64,000 nt of DNA from Microcaldota archaeon (GTDB lineage Archaea; Micrarchaeota; Micrarchaeia; Micrarchaeales; Micrarchaeaceae), in assembly GCA_021791535.1 (NCBI GenBank), contig JAJYWI010000021.1, positions 1 to 64,000 of the forward strand, given 5' to 3'. The position numbers and the translations under genes were made by a program. Shown piece by piece: positions 48,852 through 58,191 of the stretch (position 1 is the first letter of the stretch; every line of letters starts with the position of its first letter). The notes beneath the pieces are model-generated. The model saw only the letters and a program-made list of their open reading frames with translations, did no database searches and was not told the DNA's origin.

Positions 48852-49012
48852 CATCCTCCGGCGGCCGAAGCCGCGGGCTTGCATGGCGGTTTCTTCGGTC
48901 GCGATATCCCACCCAATATGTTTCCACACCAGCTGCATGTAGCTGTTGTTTTCCTCTGGCCAACGCCTAAAACTCTGCAGCCTGCGCTTTCATCCAACCT
49001 TTAAAAAGGTGG
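48848..49012 (-). mobile_element. IS200/IS605-like right end with decayed TnpB C-terminus (remnant or non-autonomous)
   Basis: Minus strand AAGCCCGCGGCTTCGGCCGCCGGAGGATGTCAC with GCGGC-CGAA-GCCGC hairpin; CSWCG zinc-knuckle-like peptide; short ORF only. Confidence 0.42.
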
Positions 49013-49110
49013 GTTTTAGGCTCGTTGCATTTATAAGCTTATATGCCCAATTACAATACGCTATTTTGTTTGACTGCTTTACCTGATTTACTTTAGTTTA
49101 TGGTGTGAAG

Positions 49111-49809
49111 ATGTATCCGCAACAGACAGCATACGACAGGGGAGTGATGTTCGCTCCAGACGGCAGGCTTTTCCAGGTAGAATACGCAAGAGAGGCGGTC
49201 AAGAAGGGCGCAACGTCGGTAGGAATGGTAACGAAGGACAGCATAGTGTTCGTAGCTCATAAGAACATAACCGCGCCGCTTACCGTGCCCGCAAGCGTAC
49301 AGAAGATATTCCGCATCGATTCGTACATAGGCGTAACATACAGCGGTATAGTCGCCGATGGTCTGCACCTCATCAACATAATGAGAAGCAAGACGCAGAC
49401 GCACAGGATGGTCTATAACGAGACAGAGTCGGTAGAGAGCATATCCAGGGACGTGTCAGAGGAGCTTCTTCTCGCCACGCAGTACGGCGGGATAAGGCCA
49501 TATGCGATATCCGTGCTGATAGGCGGCATCGACAAGGAGCCGAGGCTCTACGAGATAGACCCCGGGGCGACTGTTGCAGGCTACAAGGCAGATGCGATAG
49601 GGACAGGGAAGATCATAGCAGACGAGATGCTTACAAAAGAATACAGCGACGACATAAGCACAGAGGAGGCTTTGGCGCTGGGAGTGAAGATAATCAAGAA
49701 AGTAGCTGACAAGCAGCAGATAAACGAGAACAGCATCGACATAGCAACGATAACAAGGAAGGACGGCTTTGCGATGATGTCTCCTGACAAGGTATCTAAG
49801 TATCTCTGA
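49111..49809 (+). CDS. psmA: Proteasome subunit alpha
   Basis: YDRGVMFAPDGRLFQVEYAREAVKKG. Confidence 0.96.
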   Translation: MYPQQTAYDRGVMFAPDGRLFQVEYAREAVKKGATSVGMVTKDSIVFVAHKNITAPLTVPASVQKIFRIDSYIGVTYSGIVADGLHLINIMRSKTQTHRMVYNETESVESISRDVSEELLLATQYGGIRPYAISVLIGGIDKEPRLYEIDPGATVAGYKADAIGTGKIIADEMLTKEYSDDISTEEALALGVKIIKKVADKQQINENSIDIATITRKDGFAMMSPDKVSKYL

Positions 49810-49836
49810 TATTTCTCTTACTATTCTGATGGAATC

Positions 49837-50538
49837 GTGAAGAACATGGCTTCTTCTAAGACAGTCATAGCAAAGTACGAAAGGAATGGCTCCGAGTTCG
49901 AGATATTCGTAGATTCGGAGCTCGCGCACGACTACATAACCGGCAAGATAACCGACCCGCTCAGGGTCCTTGAGGCCGAGGAGATATTCAAGGACGCCAG
50001 AAAAGGCGAGAGGCAGAACAGCGAGAAGATAAAGAAGGTATTCGGCACGGACGACCTGGCGAAGGTGGTGGACACCATACTGAAGAAGGGCAACGTGCCT
50101 ATAACAACAGAGCAGAGGAACCGGCTCGTAGAGGACAAGAGGAAGCAGATAATCGCGTTGATAGCCAAGAACTCGATAGACCCGAGGACGAATGCACCGA
50201 ACCCACCGATGAGGATCGAGAACGCAATGAGAGAGGCGAAGGTGGCGATAGACCCATTCAAGAGCGCCAACGAGCAGATAGATGAGATAGTGAAAAGGCT
50301 GAGCGTGGTTATGCCGCTGAAGTTTACCACTGCCAAGATAAGCGTGACCATACCGGCCGAGTATGCCAATGGGTGCTTCGGTGTGCTCAAGCAGTACGGT
50401 CTCAAATCTGAGCAATGGCTGCAGGACGGCTCTCTGCAGGCGATCCTCGAGTTCCCTGCCGGGATGCAGAGCGAGTTCTTCGATAGGATAAACAAGGCAA
50501 CGCAGGGCAGGGCCGAGACAAAACTTTTGGAGAGTTGA
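49837..50538 (+). CDS. Ribosome maturation protein SBDS
   Basis: SBDS domain; between psmA and rrp4. Confidence 0.93.
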   Translation: MKNMASSKTVIAKYERNGSEFEIFVDSELAHDYITGKITDPLRVLEAEEIFKDARKGERQNSEKIKKVFGTDDLAKVVDTILKKGNVPITTEQRNRLVEDKRKQIIALIAKNSIDPRTNAPNPPMRIENAMREAKVAIDPFKSANEQIDEIVKRLSVVMPLKFTTAKISVTIPAEYANGCFGVLKQYGLKSEQWLQDGSLQAILEFPAGMQSEFFDRINKATQGRAETKLLES

Positions 50539-50542
50539 TACG

Positions 50543-51148
50543 ATGAAGGAGATAATATTGCCTGGCGACCTTGTCTCTGACAAGCCTATCAGGAACAGTT
50601 ACACGTACATCGAAGATGGGAAGACCTACTCGATGGTGCTTGGCACTATAGAGAGGGAGCCGCTGTCTATAGTTCCGCTAGAGAGCGTATGGAGTCCCCG
50701 TATAGAGGACACTGTCGTCGGCATAGTCACATCGGCAAGAAACAGCGTATACGAGGTGGATCTGAGGTTCCACGGGAGGAGCATAATAATAGGCGGCAAA
50801 TTCGAGAGGTTTTCGTTCAACGTCGGCGATGTCGTTGAGGCGACAGTTAAGGATATAGAGGAGAAGCGCACCATAATACTGAGTTATCCGAGGCTGCTTT
50901 CCGGTGGCACGCTCATTAGCGTCAAGACGGCGAAGATACCGAGGATAATAGGCCGGGACAATACGATGATAAAGCAGATAGCTGATAAATCGAAAAGCAG
51001 CATCATAGTTGGCAAGAACGGCCTGATATGGCTCAAGGGCGGCGACATAGCGCTTGCCACGAAGGCGATACTGACCGTGCAGGAGGAGGCGCACGTGTCA
51101 GGCCTTACAGAACGAATAAAGAAACTTATGGAAAATGGAGAACGGTGA
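50543..51148 (+). CDS. rrp4: Exosome subunit Rrp4
   Basis: S1 + KH domains, operon context. Confidence 0.92.
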   Translation: MKEIILPGDLVSDKPIRNSYTYIEDGKTYSMVLGTIEREPLSIVPLESVWSPRIEDTVVGIVTSARNSVYEVDLRFHGRSIIIGGKFERFSFNVGDVVEATVKDIEEKRTIILSYPRLLSGGTLISVKTAKIPRIIGRDNTMIKQIADKSKSSIIVGKNGLIWLKGGDIALATKAILTVQEEAHVSGLTERIKKLMENGER

Positions 51149-51899
51149 ATATATGGCATCAAAAGCTAACAGACCGGATTTGGTTGTCGATGGGAAGCGG
51201 CTTGACGGCCGCGCAATGGACGAGCTGCGCCAATTGAAGATTGAGGCGAACGTGCTGAAGAACGCCGACGGATCGGCGTATCTGGAGTGGGGCAGGAACA
51301 AGGTGCTCGCGGCCGTATACGGACCCACCGAGACGCAGCCGAAGCACATGGCAGACCAGACGAAGGCGATAATAAAGTGCAGGTACCAGATGGCCCCGTT
51401 CTCGTCACTCGAGGACCATGGGAGGACCGGCCCAAACAGGCGCGCAATCGAGATATCGAAAGTGACGAAGGAGGCCTTCGAGAACGTCGTTATGCTGAAT
51501 GAGTTCCCAGGAAGTATGATAAACATATTCATCGAGATACTCCAGAGCGACGGCGGTACAAGAGCGGCAGGCATAACTGCAGCCGCCGTGGCGCTCGCCG
51601 GCGCGGGCATACACATGAAGGACCTGATATATGCCGTGTCTGTCGGAAAGATCGGGGAGCACCTGGTATTGGACCTCAACATGAAGGAGGACAACTATTC
51701 CGATTCTGACATGCCGATGGCGATATCCCCGAGGAACAACAACATACTGCTGCTGCAGATGGACGGTGAGTACACTGGGGAGGAGCTGCACAGGGCAATG
51801 GAGATGGCGATAGAGGCCGGCAAGACGATAGGCAAGATCCAGAGAGATGCGCTCCGCAGCGTCTACACCAATGTAGCGGAGAAATACGAGAGTGTTTGA
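51135..51899 (+). CDS. rrp41: Exosome subunit Rrp41
   Basis: RNase PH: LDGRAMDELR, MAPFSSLEDHGRTGPNRR. Confidence 0.94.
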   Translation: MENGEYMASKANRPDLVVDGKRLDGRAMDELRQLKIEANVLKNADGSAYLEWGRNKVLAAVYGPTETQPKHMADQTKAIIKCRYQMAPFSSLEDHGRTGPNRRAIEISKVTKEAFENVVMLNEFPGSMINIFIEILQSDGGTRAAGITAAAVALAGAGIHMKDLIYAVSVGKIGEHLVLDLNMKEDNYSDSDMPMAISPRNNNILLLQMDGEYTGEELHRAMEMAIEAGKTIGKIQRDALRSVYTNVAEKYESV

Positions 51900-52679
51900 A
51901 TGGAAGCTATAGGAGATATAAAGAGCGGGTACATAAGGGAGCTGCTATCCAAGGGCCTCAGGGAGGACTCGAGGAAGGTTTCCGATTTCAGGAGCATAAA
52001 GGTGGCCAAGAACGTCATAGAGAACGCTGAAGGATCAGCGCAGGTGGACCTTGGCAACACAAGGGTTCTTGCAGGCGTCAAGGTAATACTCGGAGAACCT
52101 ATGTCAGACACTCCGAATGAGGGCACGCTCGCGATGTCGGCCGAACTGCTTCCGCTCGCATCTGCAGAGTACGAGGCCGGTCCTCCTAGCCCAAACGCAA
52201 TAGAGCTGGCCAGGGTGGTGGACAGGGGCATACGCGCCGGCAAATGCGTCGACATGACCAGCCTTTTCATAGAGGAGGGCAAGTCGTGGAATGTCTACGT
52301 AGACATCTATGTATTGAATTACGACGGCAACCTTTTCGACGCAAGCTGCCTTGCGGCAATGAGCGCGCTTGCCTGCACCAAGATGCCAGAATACGAAAAC
52401 GGGGCAGAGGTTCGGGAGAAAAGGGTTAAAGAGCTTAAGATAGATAATATCGTGACATCGGCCACCTTCGCCAAGATAAACGGCGGAATACTGCTCGACC
52501 CAAACGGCAACGAGGAGAATGCGGCTGCGGCGAGGCTGACCGTAGCTACTGACGGCAAGTTCATACGCGCGATGCAGAAGGGCCTAAGCGGCAGCTTCTC
52601 AGCGAAAGAGGTAGAGGAGATGGCAGATATGGCGATGAAGAAGCACGATGAGCTCAAAAGACGCGTAATGGGTGCATGA
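51900..52679 (+). CDS. rrp42: Exosome subunit Rrp42
   Basis: RNase PH paralog: GLREDSRKVSDFRSI, GSAQVDLGNTRVLAGVK. Confidence 0.93.
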   Translation: MEAIGDIKSGYIRELLSKGLREDSRKVSDFRSIKVAKNVIENAEGSAQVDLGNTRVLAGVKVILGEPMSDTPNEGTLAMSAELLPLASAEYEAGPPSPNAIELARVVDRGIRAGKCVDMTSLFIEEGKSWNVYVDIYVLNYDGNLFDASCLAAMSALACTKMPEYENGAEVREKRVKELKIDNIVTSATFAKINGGILLDPNGNEENAAAARLTVATDGKFIRAMQKGLSGSFSAKEVEEMADMAMKKHDELKRRVMGA

Positions 52680-52683
52680 TCGC

Positions 52684-52926
52684 ATGGCAAATGCAAGCAT
52701 AAGATACGGGGCAAGGGTAAGGAAGAGATACGCAGCCGTAAAGCAGCAGAAGCGCGCGTTGTACAGGTGCGAGATGTGCGGCAGGGATGCAGTCAAAAGG
52801 ATAGGCACGAGCATATGGAGATGCAGGCACTGCGGAGCGACATACGCAGGCGGCGCCTACTCAATGACAACAGCAGCAGGAGAGGTCGCGAGAAGGCTTG
52901 TCTCGGATTACGCTAGGAGGAGATAA
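52684..52926 (+). CDS. rpl37ae: 50S ribosomal protein L37Ae
   Basis: CEMCGRDAVKRIGTSIWRCRHCGATYAGGAY. Confidence 0.93.
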   Translation: MANASIRYGARVRKRYAAVKQQKRALYRCEMCGRDAVKRIGTSIWRCRHCGATYAGGAYSMTTAAGEVARRLVSDYARRR

Positions 52927-53282
52927 TGGTAGAGATAGTATACGACCCTATACACACGCTGGTTGTGCACGATGTGGCGAAAGTACCGCTGGAGGATCTC
53001 ATAAGGGAAAGGATAACTCCCGGCGTGACGCTGCCGCTCTACTGGTGCGCAGGCGTGCTTTTCAGCTTCGCCTCTGCGCCGATTGCGGACGAGATAATGA
53101 AGGACTACTTCAAAGGGAAGATCCACTGGATGGAGGTGCACTATACGGAGATGAAGGAATACAAGTCGGTGCTGGAACTGGACGACGAGCACTACGGAGG
53201 CAAGGTGACCATCAGGGTGATAGACACCGCGGCATCACAGATACACAACGATTTTGTAGGATGGCTCAAGAAGAGGAGATGA
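52926..53282 (+). CDS. Conserved-position hypothetical protein in exosome operon
   Basis: Intact ORF overlapping the L37Ae stop, just upstream of rpo12. Confidence 0.65.
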   Translation: MVEIVYDPIHTLVVHDVAKVPLEDLIRERITPGVTLPLYWCAGVLFSFASAPIADEIMKDYFKGKIHWMEVHYTEMKEYKSVLELDDEHYGGKVTIRVIDTAASQIHNDFVGWLKKRR

Positions 53283-53286
53283 TATT

Positions 53287-53418
53287 ATGGCATACGTTTG
53301 CGTGCACTGCGGGAAGAAGATAAAGCAGCTTGATAATTTCATAAGGTGCCAGTACTGCGGCTCAAGGGTGATAGTGAAGAGCAGGCCGAACCTCTCAAGA
53401 GAGGTGAAGACCGACTAG
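53287..53418 (+). CDS. rpo12: RNA polymerase subunit Rpo12 (RpoP)
   Basis: MAYVCVHCGKKIKQLDNFIRCQYCGSRVIVKSRPNLSREVKTD; missing from ORF track. Confidence 0.93.
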   Translation: MAYVCVHCGKKIKQLDNFIRCQYCGSRVIVKSRPNLSREVKTD

Positions 53419-53658
53419 CTACTTGCTGCCCACTATTATGCTCTCTGATACGTTCTTTACCCGCTCGTACTTGACGCTGTTCTTCGCAAGCAGCATCGCA
53501 GTGTTGTCGCTCCTCGTGAGCTGCTCCGCCTTAATCAGAAGGAGGTTAGCCACCTTTCCACTTTCAAAATCCAGTATAGCATCCTCTACCAGGCCTATCT
53601 TCTTACCCTCGTTCGTTATTATCTCCTTGCCGTATAGTTCAGAAAGCAGAATAGCCAT
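53419..53658 (-). CDS. PRC-barrel domain protein
   Basis: LYGKEIITNEGKKIGLVEDAILDFESGKVANLLL. Confidence 0.85.
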   Translation of the reverse strand: MAILLSELYGKEIITNEGKKIGLVEDAILDFESGKVANLLLIKAEQLTRSDNTAMLLAKNSVKYERVKNVSESIIVGSK

Positions 53659-53662
53659 TCCA

Positions 53663-54196
53663 TCACTTGATATTCATAATCCTTTGAGATGCAAATATTC
53701 TTATTATGTATGCTCTCAGCTCCTCCATGAACGCCTTTTCGTCCTTGCCTAGCTCTGAGAGCTCAGAGGCATCGAACATGGACATGTTGCCATGGACAAG
53801 GTTCCCCAAGTACTCGTCAGTAAGGTGGTAGCCCTTTGTGCCGCATCTTCCGCATACGTATAGCGGCATGACCGGGGCTTTGGTAGGGGACCGCAGCGTC
53901 TCAATATACCTGGAGAGGGGCGCGTTCCCGCAGCCCGGGCATTCCTTCTGCAGCGTCACCTCCCTGTACTGCCGTATCTCCGCATCTGCACCCATGCTAA
54001 CAACGAAATTTTCTGCCGCTCTGCGCACGTCATTACTATCGATAAGCCGCTGGTCGGTCACGCTGCCTATCCTATCGAACCTGCTCTCTAGCGTATGGTC
54101 GCCGACAGGCTCGAAGAGCACCGTAGCCATTACTCCGCAATCATCGTAGTCTATGCGGACCTTCCCTGTGCTGCTAGTCGCCATCCCAACCTTCAC
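53663..54196 (-). CDS. Zinc-ribbon-containing hypothetical protein
   Basis: CPGCGNAPL...CGRCGTKGYHL. Confidence 0.6.
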   Translation of the reverse strand: MKVGMATSSTGKVRIDYDDCGVMATVLFEPVGDHTLESRFDRIGSVTDQRLIDSNDVRRAAENFVVSMGADAEIRQYREVTLQKECPGCGNAPLSRYIETLRSPTKAPVMPLYVCGRCGTKGYHLTDEYLGNLVHGNMSMFDASELSELGKDEKAFMEELRAYIIRIFASQRIMNIK

Positions 54197-54424
54197 TCAA
54201 TCGCCGAACCTCAGTCTGTACGAGTCTATATCCTCCTTAAGTATCGTCTTCCTGCCATTCTTCCTAGCCTGCGCCATTGCGTATTTGGCTATCCTCCTTG
54301 CCTTGCCCTCCAATATCGCTGAAAGCGATTCGGCGGCCTTATCCGTCAATCTCACAGGGCCCCTCCTGCTTACTATCCTCTTTATCGCAATTTTGGGTAT
54401 CCTTGTCAATGCACCATCCCGCAA
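54197..54424 (-). CDS. Histone-fold protein
   Basis: IPKIAIKRIVSRRGPVRLTDKAAESLSAILEGKARRIAKYAMAQARKNGRKTILKEDI. Confidence 0.85.
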   Translation of the reverse strand: MRDGALTRIPKIAIKRIVSRRGPVRLTDKAAESLSAILEGKARRIAKYAMAQARKNGRKTILKEDIDSYRLRFGD

Positions 54425-54582
54425 GATTCAGCACTCAAGATCATCTTCACAGCTATAGGCTCAGCGTAGTGCATTATCATCATTATGCTATTCTGGCTTG
54501 CAAGCAATAAAAAGGTTACCCTGGCGCAACACGCACCTTTTTAATCTTTAATGGTGGAAGTACTACCTGCTGTGGTGAATTA

Positions 54583-54903
54583 ATGAGTGTAACCGACGTG
54601 ACGGACTCGACATTCGAGGAGGAAGTGGTAAAATCGAAGCTGCCTGTTGTAATAGACATATGGGCTGAGTGGTGCGGGCCCTGCCGTCTATTCAGTCCTA
54701 TATTCGATGAACTCTCCTCAGATTACGATGGGAAGGTAAAATTCGTGAAGATTGATGCAGATTCGAACGAGGCAATAACCAAGAAGTACAACATAATGAG
54801 CATACCTACTACGCTTTTGATAGAGAAGGGCGAGCTTAAAGCGATGAATGTCGGGGCGATCCCTAAGGAGGCGCTGAAGAAGTGGATAGATAAGAACATA
54901 TGA
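54583..54903 (+). CDS. trxA: Thioredoxin
   Basis: DIWAEWCGPCRLFSPIF. Confidence 0.95.
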   Translation: MSVTDVTDSTFEEEVVKSKLPVVIDIWAEWCGPCRLFSPIFDELSSDYDGKVKFVKIDADSNEAITKKYNIMSIPTTLLIEKGELKAMNVGAIPKEALKKWIDKNI

Positions 54904-54959
54904 CTTCTAGAGCGCCTGCACAGAAGACTTTAATATCTATCAACATGTTCCTAATGAGT

Positions 54960-55020
54960 GAGAGTGATGGCTAGCCAACACGCAGCGCGCCAACTGAGCG
55001 ACTGATGCTAGCCATGGCCA
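54960..55020. ncRNA. Candidate small structured RNA upstream of hisS
   Basis: ATGGCTAGC...GCTAGCCAT 9-bp inverted repeat; TATA-like tract ~25 nt upstream on +; tRNA D-arm-like GCTCAGTTGG on -. Confidence 0.3.
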
Positions 55021-55089
55021 TATCCTCATGCAAATCGCTATTCCTTATGCCGGCTTATGGCATATCTATTAAAACCAGTATAGGTGAAT

Positions 55090-56388
55090 ATGAGTATCCT
55101 GATGGATACGGAGTTGGTGGCCATGCCTGACATACCATTCCCAAGGGGGATGCGAGACCTTATGCCCAACGAGGCGCTCTTCAGGAACGAGCTCCTGAAG
55201 AAGATAGAGAGCGTTTTCCAGAGGTACGGCTTCCTTACGATAGATACGCCCACGCTGGAGTCTGTGAAGGTTCTAAATGCGAAAGGCGGAATAGGCGAGG
55301 ATACGAAGCTCATCTTCGAGACAAAGAACGATGAGCTGGCCCTCAGGTATGACTTCACCGTATCGTTAGCGCGGTACGTGGCCATGCATCAGGGCCTGCC
55401 CCTGCCGCTCAAGAGATACGTGATAGGCAAGGCGTGGAGGCGGGAGGAGCCACAGAGGCTGCGCTACCGCGAATTCACACAGGCTGACGTCGACATAGTC
55501 GGCGGCGACACCGTGTATGCTGATGCCGAGGTGATATACACCGTAGCGAAGGCCCTCGACGAGGTCGGCGTGTCCTATTTCATAAAGATAAACAATCGCG
55601 CGATGATGGATTCGCTGCTCGCCTCATTCGGCATAAAAGGCGCACAGTTCATGGAGGTGCTCAGGGTTATCGACAAGCTTGACAAGCTTGGTAGGGACAA
55701 AGTGACTGAGCTGCTGGGCGCGCTCGGCCTGAACAGGGACCAGATAAGCAGGATAGATGACCTGATAAACATGCAGGGAACCAATAGCGAGAAACTCGAT
55801 TTTGCAGCTACAGTCTCGAAAGACAGCTCGGTTGAGGAGCTCAGGTCTACCATAGCACTCGCAGAGTCCTATGGAATAAAGGGCGCCATAAAGGTAGATT
55901 TCTCCGCAGTGCGAGGCTTCGACTACTATACCGGCATGGTGATGGAGATTGCGAGCACGGAAGGCGAGAAGAGCGCTCTGGGCGCAGGCGGAAGGTACGA
56001 CAAGCTCATTGGCCTCTACTCAGTGAAGAGCCTGCCTGCAACAGGCGCATCCATAGGGGTAGATCGGCTGCTCGACATGATGGGATTCTCAGAATCACCC
56101 AAGCAGACATACTCAAAGCTATTTGTGATAAACGTCAAGGAGTCAAACTACAAGTATGCGTTGAAGACCGCGAACTGGTTCCGCGACAAAGGCATAGCTA
56201 CAGATATAAACTTATCGACAAGAAACATATCCAACCAGTTGTCCTATGCGAATTCGCTAAAGTTCGGCTACGCCGCGATTGTCGGTGACGTCGAGGAGCA
56301 GGCTGGCAAGCTGAAGCTTAGGAACCTGGTAAGCGGCGATGAGTCTGTGATGACGCCGGAAGAGGCGCTCGCCGAGATAAACAAGTGA
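55090..56388 (+). CDS. hisS: Histidyl-tRNA synthetase
   Basis: PRGMRDLMP, RYDFTVSLARYV, GKAWRREEPQRLRYREFTQ, GGRYDKL. Confidence 0.95.
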   Translation: MSILMDTELVAMPDIPFPRGMRDLMPNEALFRNELLKKIESVFQRYGFLTIDTPTLESVKVLNAKGGIGEDTKLIFETKNDELALRYDFTVSLARYVAMHQGLPLPLKRYVIGKAWRREEPQRLRYREFTQADVDIVGGDTVYADAEVIYTVAKALDEVGVSYFIKINNRAMMDSLLASFGIKGAQFMEVLRVIDKLDKLGRDKVTELLGALGLNRDQISRIDDLINMQGTNSEKLDFAATVSKDSSVEELRSTIALAESYGIKGAIKVDFSAVRGFDYYTGMVMEIASTEGEKSALGAGGRYDKLIGLYSVKSLPATGASIGVDRLLDMMGFSESPKQTYSKLFVINVKESNYKYALKTANWFRDKGIATDINLSTRNISNQLSYANSLKFGYAAIVGDVEEQAGKLKLRNLVSGDESVMTPEEALAEINK

Positions 56389-56897
56389 TAAAGATGGCAA
56401 AATCCGAACTCGAAAGGGTGACCGAAGAGAAGGTAGCAAAGGGAGGCATACTGGTCAAGTTCTATTTCGACATGCAGAGCGAAGAGAAGGATAAGCTGCA
56501 GCCCCTGCTCGTCGACCTCATAAACGAGCGTTTGCTCAAGGAGCCTGGTGTCGTCTACTGCTACGGTGCCATAGAGGAGCCGATAAAGCACGATAAGTAC
56601 TATATAACGAGCGCAGCTGTGCACGTCCTGTTCGAGAGTTTCAGGAACCTCATTATAATAGCGTTCAAGTATGCGCCAATAGGCGTCGAGATCCTCAGGC
56701 CGCAGAAGGACCTGCACGTAAGCGTCTGGGACCTCCAATCTGTGTTGTTGGACGTGGCGCAGTTCTCAACCGAGTACTCCAGGTACATACTCGAAAAAGT
56801 GTTGAGGCCGGAAGACATGCAGGCCATACAGGAGAACTTGAAAAACAGGGAGGAGATAGGCAAGCGGCTCATCGAGAAGAAGGAAAAGAAGGAATAG
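56385..56897 (+). CDS. Conserved archaeal hypothetical protein
   Basis: ORF overlapping hisS stop by 4 nt. Confidence 0.65.
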   Translation: MIKMAKSELERVTEEKVAKGGILVKFYFDMQSEEKDKLQPLLVDLINERLLKEPGVVYCYGAIEEPIKHDKYYITSAAVHVLFESFRNLIIIAFKYAPIGVEILRPQKDLHVSVWDLQSVLLDVAQFSTEYSRYILEKVLRPEDMQAIQENLKNREEIGKRLIEKKEKKE

Positions 56898-56931
56898 GTA
56901 GCGCGTGCGCACTCCAAGCCGGCTGCGCAGC

Positions 56932-58005
56932 TCAAGTGGAGTTGTACATTGTCAGGTTGATCAGTATGCCGCGCTGCTGGTTCGGCGTATCTGAGAGGCG
57001 GAACCCGCCGGCAAGCATAAAGTACTGGGTGCCTACAGAGCTAGACACAAGCCTTATCCTGACTATCTTGCCTGCTACTGTTGTCAGCGGTATGGTGGCA
57101 TTCCTGAATATCGACGTTGTGACGTTCTTGCCCTTTATTGTCGAGTTGGGGAGGGAGAGGTTGAACGTATTGTAAGCGGCCACTATTGCCGGGCTTCCGT
57201 TGCGCAGAATCTCAACGTATATATTGCCGTGCTGGTTGCTCACTATCTTGAAGTTCAGGAACGGCTTATTGGCTATAAACTCCGAAGATGTAAGGTTGCC
57301 GGGAGCGGTCTGCGTGCCGCACCTGTATGTGCTGGCCACATACTGTCCGGGGGAGCTGTTCCACGGAGAGCTGAGATAGCACTTTACTATCGCGTTGTTC
57401 GCATATGTGATGTTGAATGGCTTTGTGCCGAATCCAGCTCCGGACGCGTTCCACCCAGTATACTGGCCATTAGAGAAGTTGCCGTTATACACGAAGTTAT
57501 ACGCCTGCTGCGGCGGGGATGTCGTAGAGTTGAATATAAGCATGGACTGGCCGCAGCTCCCGCCTCCAGCCCCTGTTGTGAACGTTATATTGTATACCTG
57601 CTTCGGACCGGTCAGTTCTGTCAGGAAGGTCGTGCAGTTGTAGCTTATCGTCTGGTTAACATACGTTCCGTTGTTCGCTCCGACCACAAGGAGATGCGCG
57701 GTGTCCGCATCGCCAGCCGCTGCCCATATGCCTATTGAATTAGTGGTGAGCAGGCAGTGCGCCTGCGTTGTGCTGTTTGTCTTGTTAACCGACAACGTGT
57801 ACGAATAGCAATCGTATAGGGTCCCCCTGTTTATGGTTGTTGTGGCCGGCACGCCACTTATCGTTGTTGCCGCGGTCACTGTCGTGGCGGCGGAAGTCGT
57901 TAGGCCGTGGTGCGTGAGGAGGAACCCGCTCTCTACATAAGCGAGTATTGCAGCCAATATTATAATCACGATTATGGTGACAGCGAAGCGCTTCATGCAT
58001 GACAC
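56932..58005 (-). CDS. Membrane-anchored surface/secreted protein
   Basis: N-terminal TM, T-rich linker, many N-glycosylation sequons. Confidence 0.6.
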   Translation of the reverse strand: MSCMKRFAVTIIVIIILAAILAYVESGFLLTHHGLTTSAATTVTAATTISGVPATTTINRGTLYDCYSYTLSVNKTNSTTQAHCLLTTNSIGIWAAAGDADTAHLLVVGANNGTYVNQTISYNCTTFLTELTGPKQVYNITFTTGAGGGSCGQSMLIFNSTTSPPQQAYNFVYNGNFSNGQYTGWNASGAGFGTKPFNITYANNAIVKCYLSSPWNSSPGQYVASTYRCGTQTAPGNLTSSEFIANKPFLNFKIVSNQHGNIYVEILRNGSPAIVAAYNTFNLSLPNSTIKGKNVTTSIFRNATIPLTTVAGKIVRIRLVSSSVGTQYFMLAGGFRLSDTPNQQRGILINLTMYNST

Positions 58006-58077
58006 CTGCTACATCAGGTATTTAACCTCGTCAGTTTAATATATGTTGTCCTTTTATATGGATAAGCGGTGTGATGT

Positions 58078-58191
58078 TTGGGAAGCATACCTAGGAAATG
58101 GAAGAAAAAGGGAAGAATGCGCTGGAAGTGGAAGAAGAAGCGCAGGAAGAGGTTGAAGAGGGCGCAGAAGAGGAGAGTCGGAGAGCTCTGA
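58078..58191 (+). CDS. rpl41e: Ribosomal protein L41e (non-ATG start)
   Basis: TTG GGA AGC ATA: (M)GSIPRKWKKKGRMRWKWKKKRRKRLKRAQKRRVGEL*; TATA-like cttttatatgg upstream. Confidence 0.85.
   Translation: MGSIPRKWKKKGRMRWKWKKKRRKRLKRAQKRRVGEL

Noticed and set aside
49456-50583. 375-aa minus-strand ORF antisense to psmA/SBDS
   Set aside because: Composition (R/H/Y/L-rich) is typical of antisense frames in this codon usage; the plus strand has clear families
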